A DNA stretch of 64,000 bases, taken from Amygdalobacter nucleatus. Its GTDB lineage: Bacteria > Bacillota > Clostridia > Saccharofermentanales > Fastidiosipilaceae. The position numbers were made by a program, and so were the translations under genes. Below the pieces are notes generated by a model that was not told the origin of the DNA, made no database searches, and saw only the letters and a list, made by a program, of their open reading frames with translations. The stretch lies in assembly GCF_029167365.1 (NCBI RefSeq), contig NZ_JARFNM010000001.1:186001-250000 (forward strand), read 5' to 3'. Shown here in pieces: positions 46,138-54,626 of the stretch. Each line of letters starts with the position of its first letter. Within the stretch, counting starts at the first letter, position 1.

Positions 46138-48114
46138 TTGCAGGAGTTAAAAGCAAAATTGGAGCTTGTGCTTCAGGGAGAAGAAGTCTATTTCACCTAT
46201 GATGATTTGAGTGAGAAAGCAGGAGAGAGTCAGCCAGAGAGCCTGAACACAACTTGGGCTTTGCAGGCTGTTAATTGTGCTATCGAAAGAGGGACATATA
46301 CTGCAATTGTTGGGCCTAATGGCTCAGGCAAATCTACTTTAGCTCGGCATTTTAATGCGCTGCTTTTACCACAATTTGGGCGCGTGACTAGTTTCGGCAT
46401 TGATAGTAAGTCTGACACGGATTTGTTCGAGTTACGGCGCTTGGTGGGTATGGTTTTCCAAAACCCAGATAATCAGATAATTGGTACTACGGTTGAAGAA
46501 GATATGGCCTTTGGCCCGGAGAATTTGGCTATTCCACCAGCTGAGATTGTCGAGAGGATTAAGGCAGCTTTGAAGTTGTTGAAGATGGAGGCGCTAGCTA
46601 AGCAAGCGCCTAGTAATTTGTCAGGTGGCCAGAAGCAGAAATTAGCTGTTGGCAGTATTTTGGTCATGCAACCTAAGGCCTTGATTTTGGACGAAGCTAC
46701 AAGCATGCTAGATCCTGATATGCGCCGTGAATTATTAGCTTTTATTCGCAAATTAAGGCTAGAGCAGGGCTTAACGGTTGTGAATGTGACGCACCATTTA
46801 GACGAGTTACTTACAGCCGACAAGGTCATGGTTCTAGTCAAAGGCAATTTACAGCGGGTGTATCGGCCAATTGACTTATTCAATGATGATGAAATGCTAG
46901 ATAAGTTAGCATTACGCTTGCCAGGCAATGTGCTTTTGTTGAAGTGCTTGTTAGGCGTAGAGGGCGAGGCCAAGCTGAATTTGCCTGATTTTGAAGAGAC
47001 GACGATGGTGCAGGCGCTCACGGAGGCAGCTTCTAAATTGAAATTAGCTAATGTGCCTAAGTTAGAGGCGATGGCTTTCAACTTAGATAAGAAATCTAAC
47101 ACGTTATTAGCAAATTTGCAGGCAAAGTTAGTTAATTTGCAGACTGTGGCTAGTAACGAAGCTACGGAAGAGAATGTGAATCGGCCGCTTATTGAAGTGA
47201 AGCATCTGTCTTATCGCTACCCTAATGCAGATAACAAGACAGGCGATGTTCTGCATGATATTTCGTTCGATGTGAAAGCTGGCGAGATTTTGGCAATTGT
47301 GGGTCATTCTGGCTCTGGCAAATCGACGCTAATTATGCACTTAAATGCTTTACTCAAAAACGAGCCTGGGCAAGTTTTAGTGCATGGCTTAGATGCAGCA
47401 GACAAGGCCAATTTCTTAAAAATTAGGCGACATGTGGCGTTATTGTTTCAATATCCTGAGCATCAGCTGTTTGCTGAAACTGTTTACAAGGACATAGCTT
47501 ACGGGCCAACGAAACTTGGCTACAGTCAAGCTAAAGTCAAGGAGCTTGTCAAGTTAGCCACTGACATGCTGGGCTTTGATGAGTCTGTCTGGGAGAAGTC
47601 GCCATTTGAGCTATCTGGTGGCCAGATGCGCCGCGTGGCTTTGGCGGGGATTGTTGCCATGTGGCCAGATGTGTTTGTGCTGGATGAGCCAGCTGCTGGC
47701 TTAGATGACAAGGGCCGCAATGAGATTTTTAACTATATTCGTTTGTTGAAGAAGCTTGGCAAAACCATTATTGTCGTTTCCCATAATATGGAAGATGTGG
47801 CGGAGTTTGCAGACCGAGTGTTAATTATGAAGCAGGGCAAATTAGTTACGTTGACAACGCCTGATGAGATTTTCACTAAGAAAGAGTTCTTACAGGCAAA
47901 TTCTTTGGAGCAGCCTGCGTTGACAGCTGCTCTACAACAATTAAAGCTTAATTTGAACTGGCCAATTCAGACGTATGCGCCGACTTTGGCGAATGCTCTA
48001 AGAAATATTGCAAACAGTATCAAAGCGTTAAATTCAGCGTCTAATGAGCTAATGCCAGATTTAGAAGAACTAAAGGCAGATAGCGTAGAGAGTGAGGTTG
48101 AGGTATGCAAATAA
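46138..48114 (+). CDS. Fused EcfA1-EcfA2 ATPase of an ECF vitamin transporter
   Basis: The protein has 658 residues with two complete ABC ATPase domains, normally separate genes. The first (about 20-280) has Walker A GPNGSGKST, Q-loop VFQNPDNQIIG, signature LSGGQKQKL and Walker B LILDEATSMLD. The second (about 350-600) has GHSGSGKST, LFQYPEHQLFAETV, LSGGQMRRV and VFVLDEPAAGLD. These FQNPDNQ/FQYPEHQ motifs are typical of EcfA1 and EcfA2. A linker of about 80 residues joins them. The start is TTG at 46138 behind ACGAGGAG. With EcfT downstream it forms the energising module shared by several vitamin-specific S components, none of which is in this window. Confidence 0.95.
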   Translation: MQELKAKLELVLQGEEVYFTYDDLSEKAGESQPESLNTTWALQAVNCAIERGTYTAIVGPNGSGKSTLARHFNALLLPQFGRVTSFGIDSKSDTDLFELRRLVGMVFQNPDNQIIGTTVEEDMAFGPENLAIPPAEIVERIKAALKLLKMEALAKQAPSNLSGGQKQKLAVGSILVMQPKALILDEATSMLDPDMRRELLAFIRKLRLEQGLTVVNVTHHLDELLTADKVMVLVKGNLQRVYRPIDLFNDDEMLDKLALRLPGNVLLLKCLLGVEGEAKLNLPDFEETTMVQALTEAASKLKLANVPKLEAMAFNLDKKSNTLLANLQAKLVNLQTVASNEATEENVNRPLIEVKHLSYRYPNADNKTGDVLHDISFDVKAGEILAIVGHSGSGKSTLIMHLNALLKNEPGQVLVHGLDAADKANFLKIRRHVALLFQYPEHQLFAETVYKDIAYGPTKLGYSQAKVKELVKLATDMLGFDESVWEKSPFELSGGQMRRVALAGIVAMWPDVFVLDEPAAGLDDKGRNEIFNYIRLLKKLGKTIIVVSHNMEDVAEFADRVLIMKQGKLVTLTTPDEIFTKKEFLQANSLEQPALTAALQQLKLNLNWPIQTYAPTLANALRNIANSIKALNSASNELMPDLEELKADSVESEVEVCK

Positions 48115-48905
48115 GTCTTGGTCGCTATTATCAGGCAGATTCTATTTTGCATAGTTTCGATCCTCGCTTAAAGATCGTGACGTCATTTGCTTTGATGATT
48201 TTAATTTTTGCACTAAAAGCAGCGTGGGCGTTGACCGCCTATGGCGTGATTCTCTTAGCTTTGTGGCAATTATCTAAGTTGCCTTGGGCCTATTTCTTTA
48301 GCAGCTTGAAGCAAATTTTGTTCGTTTCCGTTCTGATCTTTCTCTTGAATTTGTTCATTGGGACGGGGCAGACTTTACTATTTGAATTTTATTTTGTGAA
48401 AATTTACGCTGAAAATCTGGCGCAAGCTTGCTTGATGCTGGCTCGAATTGTGTATTTGGTTTTGACTTCGACGCTCTTTTTGAGCTATACGACCTCGCCA
48501 CTTGTGATAGCGGCAGCTTTGGAGGATTTGTTTAAGCCACTTAAGAAGGTGAATTTCCCGGCGCACGAGATTGCCATGATGATGTCGATTGCCTTACGCT
48601 TCGTGCCAACGATTGCCGAGGAGATGGAAACTTTGCAAAAAGCGCAAATTGCGCGTGGCGCTGATTTCGACACAGGCAGTATCGTGAAGCGGGCCAAAGG
48701 GATGGTGGTTATTCTGGTGCCTCTGTTCGTGTCAGCGATTAACCGTGCTTTGGATTTGGCAACCAGTATGGAAGCTCGCTGCTATCATGGCGGAGAGAAT
48801 CGCACGCGCATGCAGCAGTTTAACTTGCAAGTGAGTGATTGGCTCTTTGCAGGTGGCATTGTGAGTTTGCTTGTCATTATGCTTGTTATGCAGGCATATA
48901 TTTAA
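48105..48905 (+). CDS. ecfT: ECF transporter transmembrane component EcfT
   Basis: The protein has 266 residues with about five membrane helices. The conserved coupling-helix motifs are present: AQIARGADFDTG and SMEARCYHGGENRTR, each with the Ala-Arg-Gly-type core that contacts an ATPase groove. EcfT links the ATPases to substrate-binding S components. It overlaps the fused ATPase gene by ten bases, so the subunits are coupled. Confidence 0.96.
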   Translation: MQISLGRYYQADSILHSFDPRLKIVTSFALMILIFALKAAWALTAYGVILLALWQLSKLPWAYFFSSLKQILFVSVLIFLLNLFIGTGQTLLFEFYFVKIYAENLAQACLMLARIVYLVLTSTLFLSYTTSPLVIAAALEDLFKPLKKVNFPAHEIAMMMSIALRFVPTIAEEMETLQKAQIARGADFDTGSIVKRAKGMVVILVPLFVSAINRALDLATSMEARCYHGGENRTRMQQFNLQVSDWLFAGGIVSLLVIMLVMQAYI

Positions 48906-48917
48906 TTGGAGATAATG

Positions 48918-49868
48918 ATGGCAGGTTCACAAGTTAATTGGGCTAAGTTAAATTCCCGTGATATAAGTAGTGAAATTAAGTTAGCGCCGTTTGCGTGTAC
49001 AGAAGCAAATAATGAGATCAAAGCGTTCTTGGCCAAGCAGACAGAGCCTGTATTCAATTGCAATTTCCGGGATTATGACAGGAAGCGCAATATTGCCTTG
49101 GTGCTACAGTATGAGGGGACTAATTTCTCTGGCTGGCAAAGGCAGACGAATGCGCCGTCTGTGCAGGCGGCATTGGAAGCATGTTTAACTAATATCTGTC
49201 AGGAAAATATCATTGTCTATGGCTGTTCCCGTACTGATGCTGGCGTGCATGCGAGGGCCTACGTGGCTTCTTTCTACACAAATTGCCAAATTCCGTCTGC
49301 GAATTTGCCACTTGCTTGTCGGAGCTATTTGCCTGAGGACATAAGTGTGTTAGCTGCCTATGAGATGCCGCATACTTTTAATGCTAGGTTTTCGACCTTA
49401 GCAAAGACTTATACTTATGATCTTGTTCTGAGTAAGGTGCAACCGGCTTTGTGTAGCCGAACAACTACGTTGTGCTATTATCCGCTTGATATAGCTCAAA
49501 TTCAGCAGGCGTGTGCATTAATTGTCGGTGAGCATGATTTCCGAGCTTTTTGTGGCGCCAAAGCTGAGGTTAATTCTTATGTTAGGCGCGTAATTTCACT
49601 TGATGCTTCTAAAGCTGATACTGGCTATCCAAGTTATCTACCAATTCTTAGGTTCAGAATTACGGGTGATGGCTTCTTGTATAACATGGTTCGAATTATT
49701 GCTGGCACGCTGATGGCAGTTGGGGCTAAGCAGCGTTCGTTAGAGGATGTTGAAAATGCCTTAATTACGGGCAATCGCAAGTTGGCTGGTATGACGTTGG
49801 CTGCCCGTGGCCTAACGCTGGAGCATGTTTACTATGCGAAAGAACTTCCTGATTTAGCTGTTAGGTGA
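48918..49868 (+). CDS. truA: tRNA pseudouridine synthase A
   Basis: The protein is 316 residues from the ATG at 48918 (six bases after TTGGAG); the ATG at 48915 is also possible. The core begins near residue 55 (RNIALVLQYEGTNFSGWQRQ). The catalytic Asp is in CSRTDAGVHARAYVA. ITGDGFLYNMVRIIAGTL is the C-terminal signature. TruA modifies U38-U40 in the anticodon arm. The first ~50 residues are an extra N-terminal stretch with no known motif. The ecfA-ecfT-truA order is common in Firmicutes. Confidence 0.96.
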   Translation: MAGSQVNWAKLNSRDISSEIKLAPFACTEANNEIKAFLAKQTEPVFNCNFRDYDRKRNIALVLQYEGTNFSGWQRQTNAPSVQAALEACLTNICQENIIVYGCSRTDAGVHARAYVASFYTNCQIPSANLPLACRSYLPEDISVLAAYEMPHTFNARFSTLAKTYTYDLVLSKVQPALCSRTTTLCYYPLDIAQIQQACALIVGEHDFRAFCGAKAEVNSYVRRVISLDASKADTGYPSYLPILRFRITGDGFLYNMVRIIAGTLMAVGAKQRSLEDVENALITGNRKLAGMTLAARGLTLEHVYYAKELPDLAVR

Positions 49869-50060
49869 TGTGAAGTGCTTGTGAACTTGGTGACCTTAAT
49901 GTGTGAGTATCAAGGGCCTGTGTGAATTACGTCAGCGAGCTAGTGAACTTAGGGTGAGCTTTACTGATTTTCCCTGATTAGCAAGCGAGCATTTGTTAAA
50001 GTAGCCTCAAAAGCTGAAGCTGCCATCAACGCTTTGGCTAACTATTAGGAGGAAAACACA

Positions 50061-51083
50061 ATGAAAAAGATTGTTACATTGGCATTAGCTGCTGTTATGA
50101 CTTTGGGTTTGACAGTATTGCCAAAGGCTGATTTCAAAGACGATATCAAGAAGTTGCAAGACCAAATTGATGCTATGCAAAGCAAGCACGATAAGGAAGA
50201 AGCTGTTAAGGAAGCAATTAAGAATAAAGAAACTCAAATTAAGGAAAAAGAAGTTGAATTAGCAACAGCTAAGGTAGAAGAACAAAAGGCTCAGAATGAA
50301 TATGACGCAGCTGCCGAAGGTGATAAAGCAGCTAAAAAAACAGCATTAGATCAGAAAAAAACAGATCGTGAAACAAAAGAAGATGAGCTTGCTGTTTTGA
50401 AGGCTGAATTAACTTTACTCAAGGCTAAGTTGAGCCCAGTTGTTGAAAAACCATCATATGATGAATACAAGCCAGGTTATGGTTATGTATATATGAAAGT
50501 AGCTGATGGTAAGGATGTTAGCGGTTTCGTAAAGGCTGGTGCTTACACAGTTAATTCTTTGATTAAGCACTTCGGCTTGGAGCATGTAGTACTTGCTGAC
50601 GATCAAGCTCAATTAGTAGAAGTTAAGGAACTCAAAGTTACAACAATTAAGGTAGCTGTAGTTCAACAATATCCTATTAAGGTTCGTGCTATCAGCGAAG
50701 ATGGTACAGAACTCGGCCAATATGAAGTTAATGCCGGTTTGTATGCAACACGTGGTTGGGTAACAGCTGAGAAGGTTGCTGCTAAGGCTTTGACATTCAA
50801 GAATGGTGTTGCTTTGGTAGACGATGTTGATGGTTACTGGGTATTAGCTGATGTAGAAGCTAACAAGACACCTCAATACTTCCATAAGACAACAGAAGGT
50901 GGTAACCGTGTTATCACAGCTGTTTATACAGTAGCTAAGCACAAGGTATGGACAGGTAAAGACGGCAAGACAACAACAAAACCAGGTCAAGTTGGTAAGA
51001 CAGGTGAAGTTGCAACAGTAGCAACAGGTATCGGTGCTTTGATGACATTGGCTGGTGTAGTAGTTGCTACAAAGCGTCACTAA
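50061..51083 (+). CDS. Cell-surface protein with coiled coil and sorting-signal-like C-terminus
   Basis: The protein has 340 residues. A signal peptide (about 1-23) is followed by a Lys/Glu/Ala coiled coil (about 27-130) and a beta-rich domain (about 140-300). The tail (about 300-340) has a Gly/Thr/Lys spacer, the motif QVGKTGE, a hydrophobic stretch (VATVATGIGALMTLAGVVVA) and the basic end TKRH. This is the layout of a sortase substrate, but the usual LPXTG is replaced by VGKTG. Codon use is that of a highly expressed gene. The ATG follows AGGAGG. It is monocistronic with a strong terminator. The binding partner is unknown. Confidence 0.8.
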   Translation: MKKIVTLALAAVMTLGLTVLPKADFKDDIKKLQDQIDAMQSKHDKEEAVKEAIKNKETQIKEKEVELATAKVEEQKAQNEYDAAAEGDKAAKKTALDQKKTDRETKEDELAVLKAELTLLKAKLSPVVEKPSYDEYKPGYGYVYMKVADGKDVSGFVKAGAYTVNSLIKHFGLEHVVLADDQAQLVEVKELKVTTIKVAVVQQYPIKVRAISEDGTELGQYEVNAGLYATRGWVTAEKVAAKALTFKNGVALVDDVDGYWVLADVEANKTPQYFHKTTEGGNRVITAVYTVAKHKVWTGKDGKTTTKPGQVGKTGEVATVATGIGALMTLAGVVVATKRH

Positions 51084-51156
51084 TCATTAGGTAGACCTAA
51101 GAGAAGTCACTGTACTTAGAACCAGTCGCTAAGGCGCGTTATAACCAAGTTGATGG

Positions 51157-51187
51157 AACCACAGGCCCGCAAGGGCTTGTGGTTTTT
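51157..51187 (+). terminator. Intrinsic terminator of the surface-protein gene
   Basis: AACCACAGGCCC pairs with GGGCTTGTGGTT (one G-U) around GCAA, followed by TTTTTG. Confidence 0.95.
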
Positions 51188-51291
51188 GTATATGTTTTAA
51201 TTGCAGGTATAGGGCTGATTTTGCGTGTAGGACAAATGGATAAAAATGCTGTAGAATCAAACATATAGATTTATATAGTAGGGGGGAATAA

Positions 51292-51535
51292 ATGGACGAG
51301 CTTCAATTTCAATATTTGGATAGTGAATGTGAGAAGCTGTTAAAAGAAATTTTAGCGAAGAACGAATCTAATGGTGAATATCAGAGATTAATTATGGATA
51401 ATGAAAAATACTTATGAGCTTGCCAAAAGATTTATCTGGAAGCATTGCTAAGAATGCTTTAGATTAGAATTATTATATGGAATTAATGAAACAAAAACGT
51501 ATATTAACGGTTTACCGTTTCCAGGTTGCGTCAAG
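51292..51535 (+). pseudogene. Decayed small gene, truncated at the IS256-type remnant
   Basis: The ATG at 51292 sits behind AGGGGGGAATAA. It opens 41 codons (MDELQFQYLDSECEKLLKEI, then GEYQRLIMDNEKYL) before a TGA at 51415. Reading on, ACQKIYLEAL continues in the same frame. After a frame change comes KNALD, a TAG, then NYYMELMKQKRILTVYRFQV. The pieces read like one protein of about 80 residues with two stops and one frameshift, and the last frame runs into the left inverted end of the IS remnant. The family is not named here. The original was probably cytoplasmic and helical. Confidence 0.6.
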
Positions 51536-51536
51536 A

Positions 51537-51858
51537 AAGTTGGTGTAAATTCCTTTCAGTTAATAAGCAATTAGGCATAACGTCACCTTGGCTTTTAACT
51601 TCTAATGTTGCTAACTGCTTCTTTTCTTTCGTATAACGCAGCCCCTATTTGTTCCTAAGCTTCGCTATTTAGAACTGCGTCTATAACCTTATTTAGTAAT
51701 TTTTTCATAGCTCTTCATGGTTTACTATGAATAGGGCTTTAAGTAATTCCGTTTCTAGTGCAATATTGATTTGAGCCATCTTGATCCTCCTGTTTGTTTA
51801 TTTACATTTTTATTATAACTGAAAGGGTCATCTTGGCTTTCCTTTTTTACACCAACTT
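51537..51858 (-). mobile_element. Gutted IS256-family insertion element
   Basis: Inverted ends AAGTTGGTGTAAA (51537-51549) and TTTACACCAACTT (51846-51858) flank about 295 bases. On the minus strand, AGGAGGATCAAG precedes an ATG at 51779. It reads MAQINIALETELLKALF and then, past stops and frame changes, VIDAVLNSEA and EQIGAALYERKEAV. These match the N-terminal part of IS256/Mutator-type transposases (the L-x-A-x-R-x-E-Q-x-G-A-x-x-Y-E-R region). Most of the transposase gene is deleted, so the element is not autonomous. No clear target duplication is seen. Confidence 0.75.
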
Positions 51859-51891
51859 AGATTACGCTATCCTGTGATATCCTTTCCATAT

Positions 51892-51943
51892 AGAGAGTAT
51901 CCTTTCTTTTGTATTTGCCAATTAAAAAGATAACATACTCTCT
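51892..51943. repeat. Inverted repeat upstream of the tRNA genes
   Basis: AGAGAGTAT (51892-51900) and ATACTCTCT (51935-51943) form a 9-bp perfect stem, extended imperfectly by TCTTTT / AAAAAGA. It lies between the IS remnant and the tRNA promoter, and its role is unknown. Confidence 0.5.
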
Positions 51944-52028
51944 TGGCCCGTTTAAGAAATTTGGCGGGAGATTTTTGTGATTTTCGCGTTTCATTGCGCG
52001 GGCATTTTATGTGATGTACGTTGAAAAT

Positions 52029-52057
52029 TTGACTTTACTTCAAAAGTTTTGTATAAT
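52029..52057 (+). promoter_or_regulatory. Promoter of the tRNA-Ser pair
   Basis: TTGACT at 52029-52034 and TATAAT at 52052-52057 are 17 bases apart, a near-consensus vegetative promoter about 26 bases before the first tRNA. Confidence 0.88.
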
Positions 52058-52082
52058 CTTAATGCTTATTCAATTTCGGCTT

Positions 52083-52167
52083 GGAGAGATGGTCGAGCGG
52101 TTGAAGGCACCGGTCTTGAAAACCGGCGTAGGGCAACCTATCGTGGGTTCGAATCCCACTCTCTCCG
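52083..52167 (+). tRNA. tRNA-Ser (UGA anticodon)
   Basis: The acceptor arm GGAGAGA pairs with TCTCTCC. The anticodon TGA lies at 52117-52119 in CTTGAAA between CCGGT/ACCGG arms. A long variable arm (CGTAGGGCAACCTATCG region) and GGTTCGAATCC T-arm mark a type II serine tRNA. No CCA is encoded. Confidence 0.95.
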
Positions 52168-52174
52168 TTCTTGT

Positions 52175-52263
52175 GGAGAAGTACCCAAGAGGCTGAAGGG
52201 GACGGTTTGCTAAATCGTTAGTGGGGGGTAACTCCAGCAAGGGTTCGAATCCCTTCTTCTCCG
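52175..52263 (+). tRNA. tRNA-Ser (GCU anticodon)
   Basis: The acceptor GGAGAAG pairs with CTTCTCC. The anticodon GCT lies at 52209-52211 in TTTGCTAAA. A long variable arm (TAGTGGGGGGTAACTCCAGC region) and T-arm GGGTTCGAATCCC are present. It lies eight bases after the first tRNA and is co-transcribed. No CCA is encoded. Confidence 0.95.
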
Positions 52264-52270
52264 TTTAATT

Positions 52271-52307
52271 AGACTCAAGGCAATTGCTCTGCTTTGAGTC
52301 TTTTTTT
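52271..52307 (+). terminator. Intrinsic terminator of the tRNA operon
   Basis: AGACTCAA pairs with TTGAGTCT around a loop of about 15 bases with GGC/GCT inner pairing, followed by seven Ts. Confidence 0.9.
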
Positions 52308-52322
52308 CTGAATTTAATACGG

Positions 52323-52385
52323 CAACACCAATGTAAGCACGAACGGCAGCACAAACATCAACACCAATCCAAACACGAACGACAA
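52323..52385. repeat. Imperfect 27-base direct repeat, A/C-rich
   Basis: Two copies beginning CAACACCAAT (52323 and 52359, period 36) share most of about 27 bases, including CACGAACG. The region is low in G/T balance and its open frame reads like repetitive KHERQ units. I read it as non-coding low-complexity DNA between the tRNA terminator and the nahK promoter. Confidence 0.5.
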
Positions 52386-52491
52386 CGTAAACAACAAACG
52401 CGAACTATGCAATTTTTAGTTGGCTTAACTACGCCTCTTAGCGAGTTTCCTTGCGTCCATGCCTTACACCCCGCTTTTATGCTTTAATATT

Positions 52492-52520
52492 TTGGCTAGC
52501 TTGCCATTTCACGCTATAAT
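52492..52520 (+). promoter_or_regulatory. Promoter of the nahK operon
   Basis: TTGGCT at 52492-52497 and TATAAT at 52515-52520 are separated by 17 bases, 28 bases before the predicted nahK start. Confidence 0.75.
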
Positions 52521-52548
52521 GGAGCAAACACGAAACGAGGTTATGTGT

Positions 52549-53703
52549 ATGAACGTGGATCTTAACAAGTTAGCTGATCGAGACAAGCTGGCTTACGCAA
52601 TTTTGGACGAATTTGAAGTACCTGGTGAACTTGTGAACTTTGTACCAGGCTATGGCAACGGACATATCAACGATACATATTTAGTTGAAACTGAATTAAA
52701 TGGCGCTAATACAAACTATATTTTCCAACGCATCAATCCAGTTGTTTTCCCTAAAGCCATCGAGGTTATGAACAATATCGCCTTGATTTTGCCTGTTCTA
52801 AAAGCCAAAGCCAAAGAACGAGGTCAGGATGTCAGTCGCACTACACTTACCTTGTTGCCTACCAGCCAAGCCAAGCTCTATTATGTCGATGCTGAGGGGG
52901 CTGTTTGGCGCATGTATGAGTTCATCAAGAACAGTATGTCCTATGAAGTTTTGGAAAGTGCTGAGCAATTTAAGACTGTAGGCGAGGCATTCGGTAGCTT
53001 CCAGACTGATTTGGCTAAATTCCCAGCTGAGCAATTAAGCGAAACTATAGTTAAGTTCCATGACACCCGTAACCGTTATATACAATTAGAACAAGCTTGT
53101 CAGAAAGATCCTAAACAGCGCTTACATGAACAAGAGGTACAAGCTTTGCTCAAACAAGCTGAAACATTCAAAGAAGAGGCAGCTTATTTGATGACTGAAC
53201 TTGAAAAGGGCAATTTGCCACTCAAAGTTACGCACAATGATACCAAATTGAACAATGTCTTGTTCGATCGTACGCGCAAAGAAGTTTTGTGCGTAGTTGA
53301 CCTGGATACAGTTATGCCGGGCCTAGTGGCATTTGATTTTGGTGATGCCATTCGAACAGGTGCTACCAGCGCGTTGGAAGATGAAAAAGACCTTAGCAAG
53401 GTTCATTTCCTACCTAAAATGTATTTCGCTTTCTTAGATGGCTTCTTGACTAGTTGTGCTAAGAGCCTAACAGAGGCAGAAGCTGTTTCCTTGGCGCATG
53501 GCGCTTTGATTTTGCCACTAGAAACAGGTGTGCGCTTCTTGACAGATTACTTAAATGGCGATATTTATTTCAAGACAGCTTACTTAGAACATAATTTAGT
53601 GCGTGCCAAGACGCAGTTCAAGCTTGTTAGTGAAATAGCTGATAGTTTACCAATGCTAATTTCAGAAACGAAAAAACGCTATCACGCTTATCGGGAGGAA
53701 TAA
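52549..53703 (+). CDS. nahK: N-acetylhexosamine 1-kinase (aminoglycoside-phosphotransferase fold)
   Basis: The protein is 384 residues from the ATG at 52549, eight bases after AACGAGG; upstream in-frame ATGs overlap the promoter. YGNGHINDTYLV is the N-terminal nucleotide loop. The catalytic region is KVTHNDTKLNNVLFD, followed by VVDLDTVMPGLVAFDFGDAIR, the kinase DxD-like segment. This spacing matches NahK of Bifidobacterium, which phosphorylates GlcNAc and GalNAc at C1 after phosphorolysis of lacto-N-biose or galacto-N-biose. The GH112 phosphorylase at 60484 provides exactly these sugars, supporting the call. Confidence 0.85.
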   Translation: MNVDLNKLADRDKLAYAILDEFEVPGELVNFVPGYGNGHINDTYLVETELNGANTNYIFQRINPVVFPKAIEVMNNIALILPVLKAKAKERGQDVSRTTLTLLPTSQAKLYYVDAEGAVWRMYEFIKNSMSYEVLESAEQFKTVGEAFGSFQTDLAKFPAEQLSETIVKFHDTRNRYIQLEQACQKDPKQRLHEQEVQALLKQAETFKEEAAYLMTELEKGNLPLKVTHNDTKLNNVLFDRTRKEVLCVVDLDTVMPGLVAFDFGDAIRTGATSALEDEKDLSKVHFLPKMYFAFLDGFLTSCAKSLTEAEAVSLAHGALILPLETGVRFLTDYLNGDIYFKTAYLEHNLVRAKTQFKLVSEIADSLPMLISETKKRYHAYREE

Positions 53704-54626
53704 TGGCTAAAATTTTAGATTTACAAAAAGCCTTAGAATTAGGTCGCGTTTCAGCTGGCTTAGTCTATGTGAACAGCATGCCGCAGGTCAGACAGGGCAA
53801 ACGCAATGACTTTATGGTCGGCAAGTTCGTGAATGGTTCAGACAGCGTTGAATTTAAAATTTGGGAAGAAAGAACTTTTAAGACTGTGCTCAACCATGGC
53901 GTTGGCATCTACGAAGTGGAAGTCGAAGGCTCTGAATTTAATGGCAGCTATTTGACTGTACGCAAGATCAATGTTTCGTCAGACAAAACTGTGAAGAGTA
54001 GCGACTTTTTGGCCGCTTTACCCAAAGAACTGATTGATAACTTGCAAGCTCGTGCTTACAAAGCTGCTCAGGCAGCTGGCGTGAGTGACAAGGCGATTAA
54101 ATTGCTAGATGAATTATTGAATGCGCCAGAATTAGACGGCAGATTCTTCGTTGAAGGCGCTGCTGTCAGCCATCACGATAACCAAGTGCGTGGCTTAGCG
54201 CATCACTCGTTCAAGATGTTGGAAATCTTAGCTACCATTTTGACGCAGCATCCTAATTTGCAAGCTCAGGCTGATTTGTTAGCCTTGGGCGTAACTTTGC
54301 ACGATGTAGGCAAAGTCTGGGAGTATGATGAACTTTCCATGTCTGAATACTGGTACAGTAACCATCGCGCCCGTGGCCTAGAGTACTTAGCGATGAAAAA
54401 AGACTTAATCATGGCGAACTATGATGAAAAGTTCTATCGTCAGATGCAGGCGATTATTATCGGCCACCATGGCGATTATGGCGATCGCCCTGAGACAGTA
54501 GCTTGTGCTATCGTACACTTCATTGACACGTTAGAGAGCCAAGTTACAGGCATGTTGGAAGATTTGAATCGCTCGGTGGATAATCGTATTTTTATCAAAG
54601 ATTGGGGCTATTTGGCAGGCTTTTAA
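53703..54626 (+). CDS. yhaM: YhaM-type 3'-5' exoribonuclease (OB fold + HD domain)
   Basis: The protein has 307 residues, close to YhaM (~310). The N-terminal OB-fold covers about 15-105 (RNDFMVGKFVNGSDSVEFKI). The HD domain covers about 150-290, with metal ligands in RGLAHHSFKMLEI, LGVTLHDVGKVWEYD and IIIGHHGDYGDRPE. YhaM degrades RNA and also single-stranded DNA. It overlaps the nahK stop by one base (TAATG), so both are coupled although they act in different processes. Confidence 0.88.
   Translation: MAKILDLQKALELGRVSAGLVYVNSMPQVRQGKRNDFMVGKFVNGSDSVEFKIWEERTFKTVLNHGVGIYEVEVEGSEFNGSYLTVRKINVSSDKTVKSSDFLAALPKELIDNLQARAYKAAQAAGVSDKAIKLLDELLNAPELDGRFFVEGAAVSHHDNQVRGLAHHSFKMLEILATILTQHPNLQAQADLLALGVTLHDVGKVWEYDELSMSEYWYSNHRARGLEYLAMKKDLIMANYDEKFYRQMQAIIIGHHGDYGDRPETVACAIVHFIDTLESQVTGMLEDLNRSVDNRIFIKDWGYLAGF

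Noticed and set aside
46473-47102. A 209-codon open frame on the minus strand
   Set aside because: It lies wholly within the fused EcfA gene in antisense. It has no ribosome binding site and a Ser/Lys-rich mix typical of a shadow frame.
51415-51417. Reading TGA as tryptophan in the small gene
   Set aside because: TGA is used as a normal stop in many intact genes here (for example ftsX-side and rpmJ), and this gene also has a TAG and a frameshift.
52284-52487. A 67-codon frame with KHERQ-like repeats after the tRNA genes
   Set aside because: It begins inside the tRNA terminator and reads through low-complexity repeats with no ribosome binding site.
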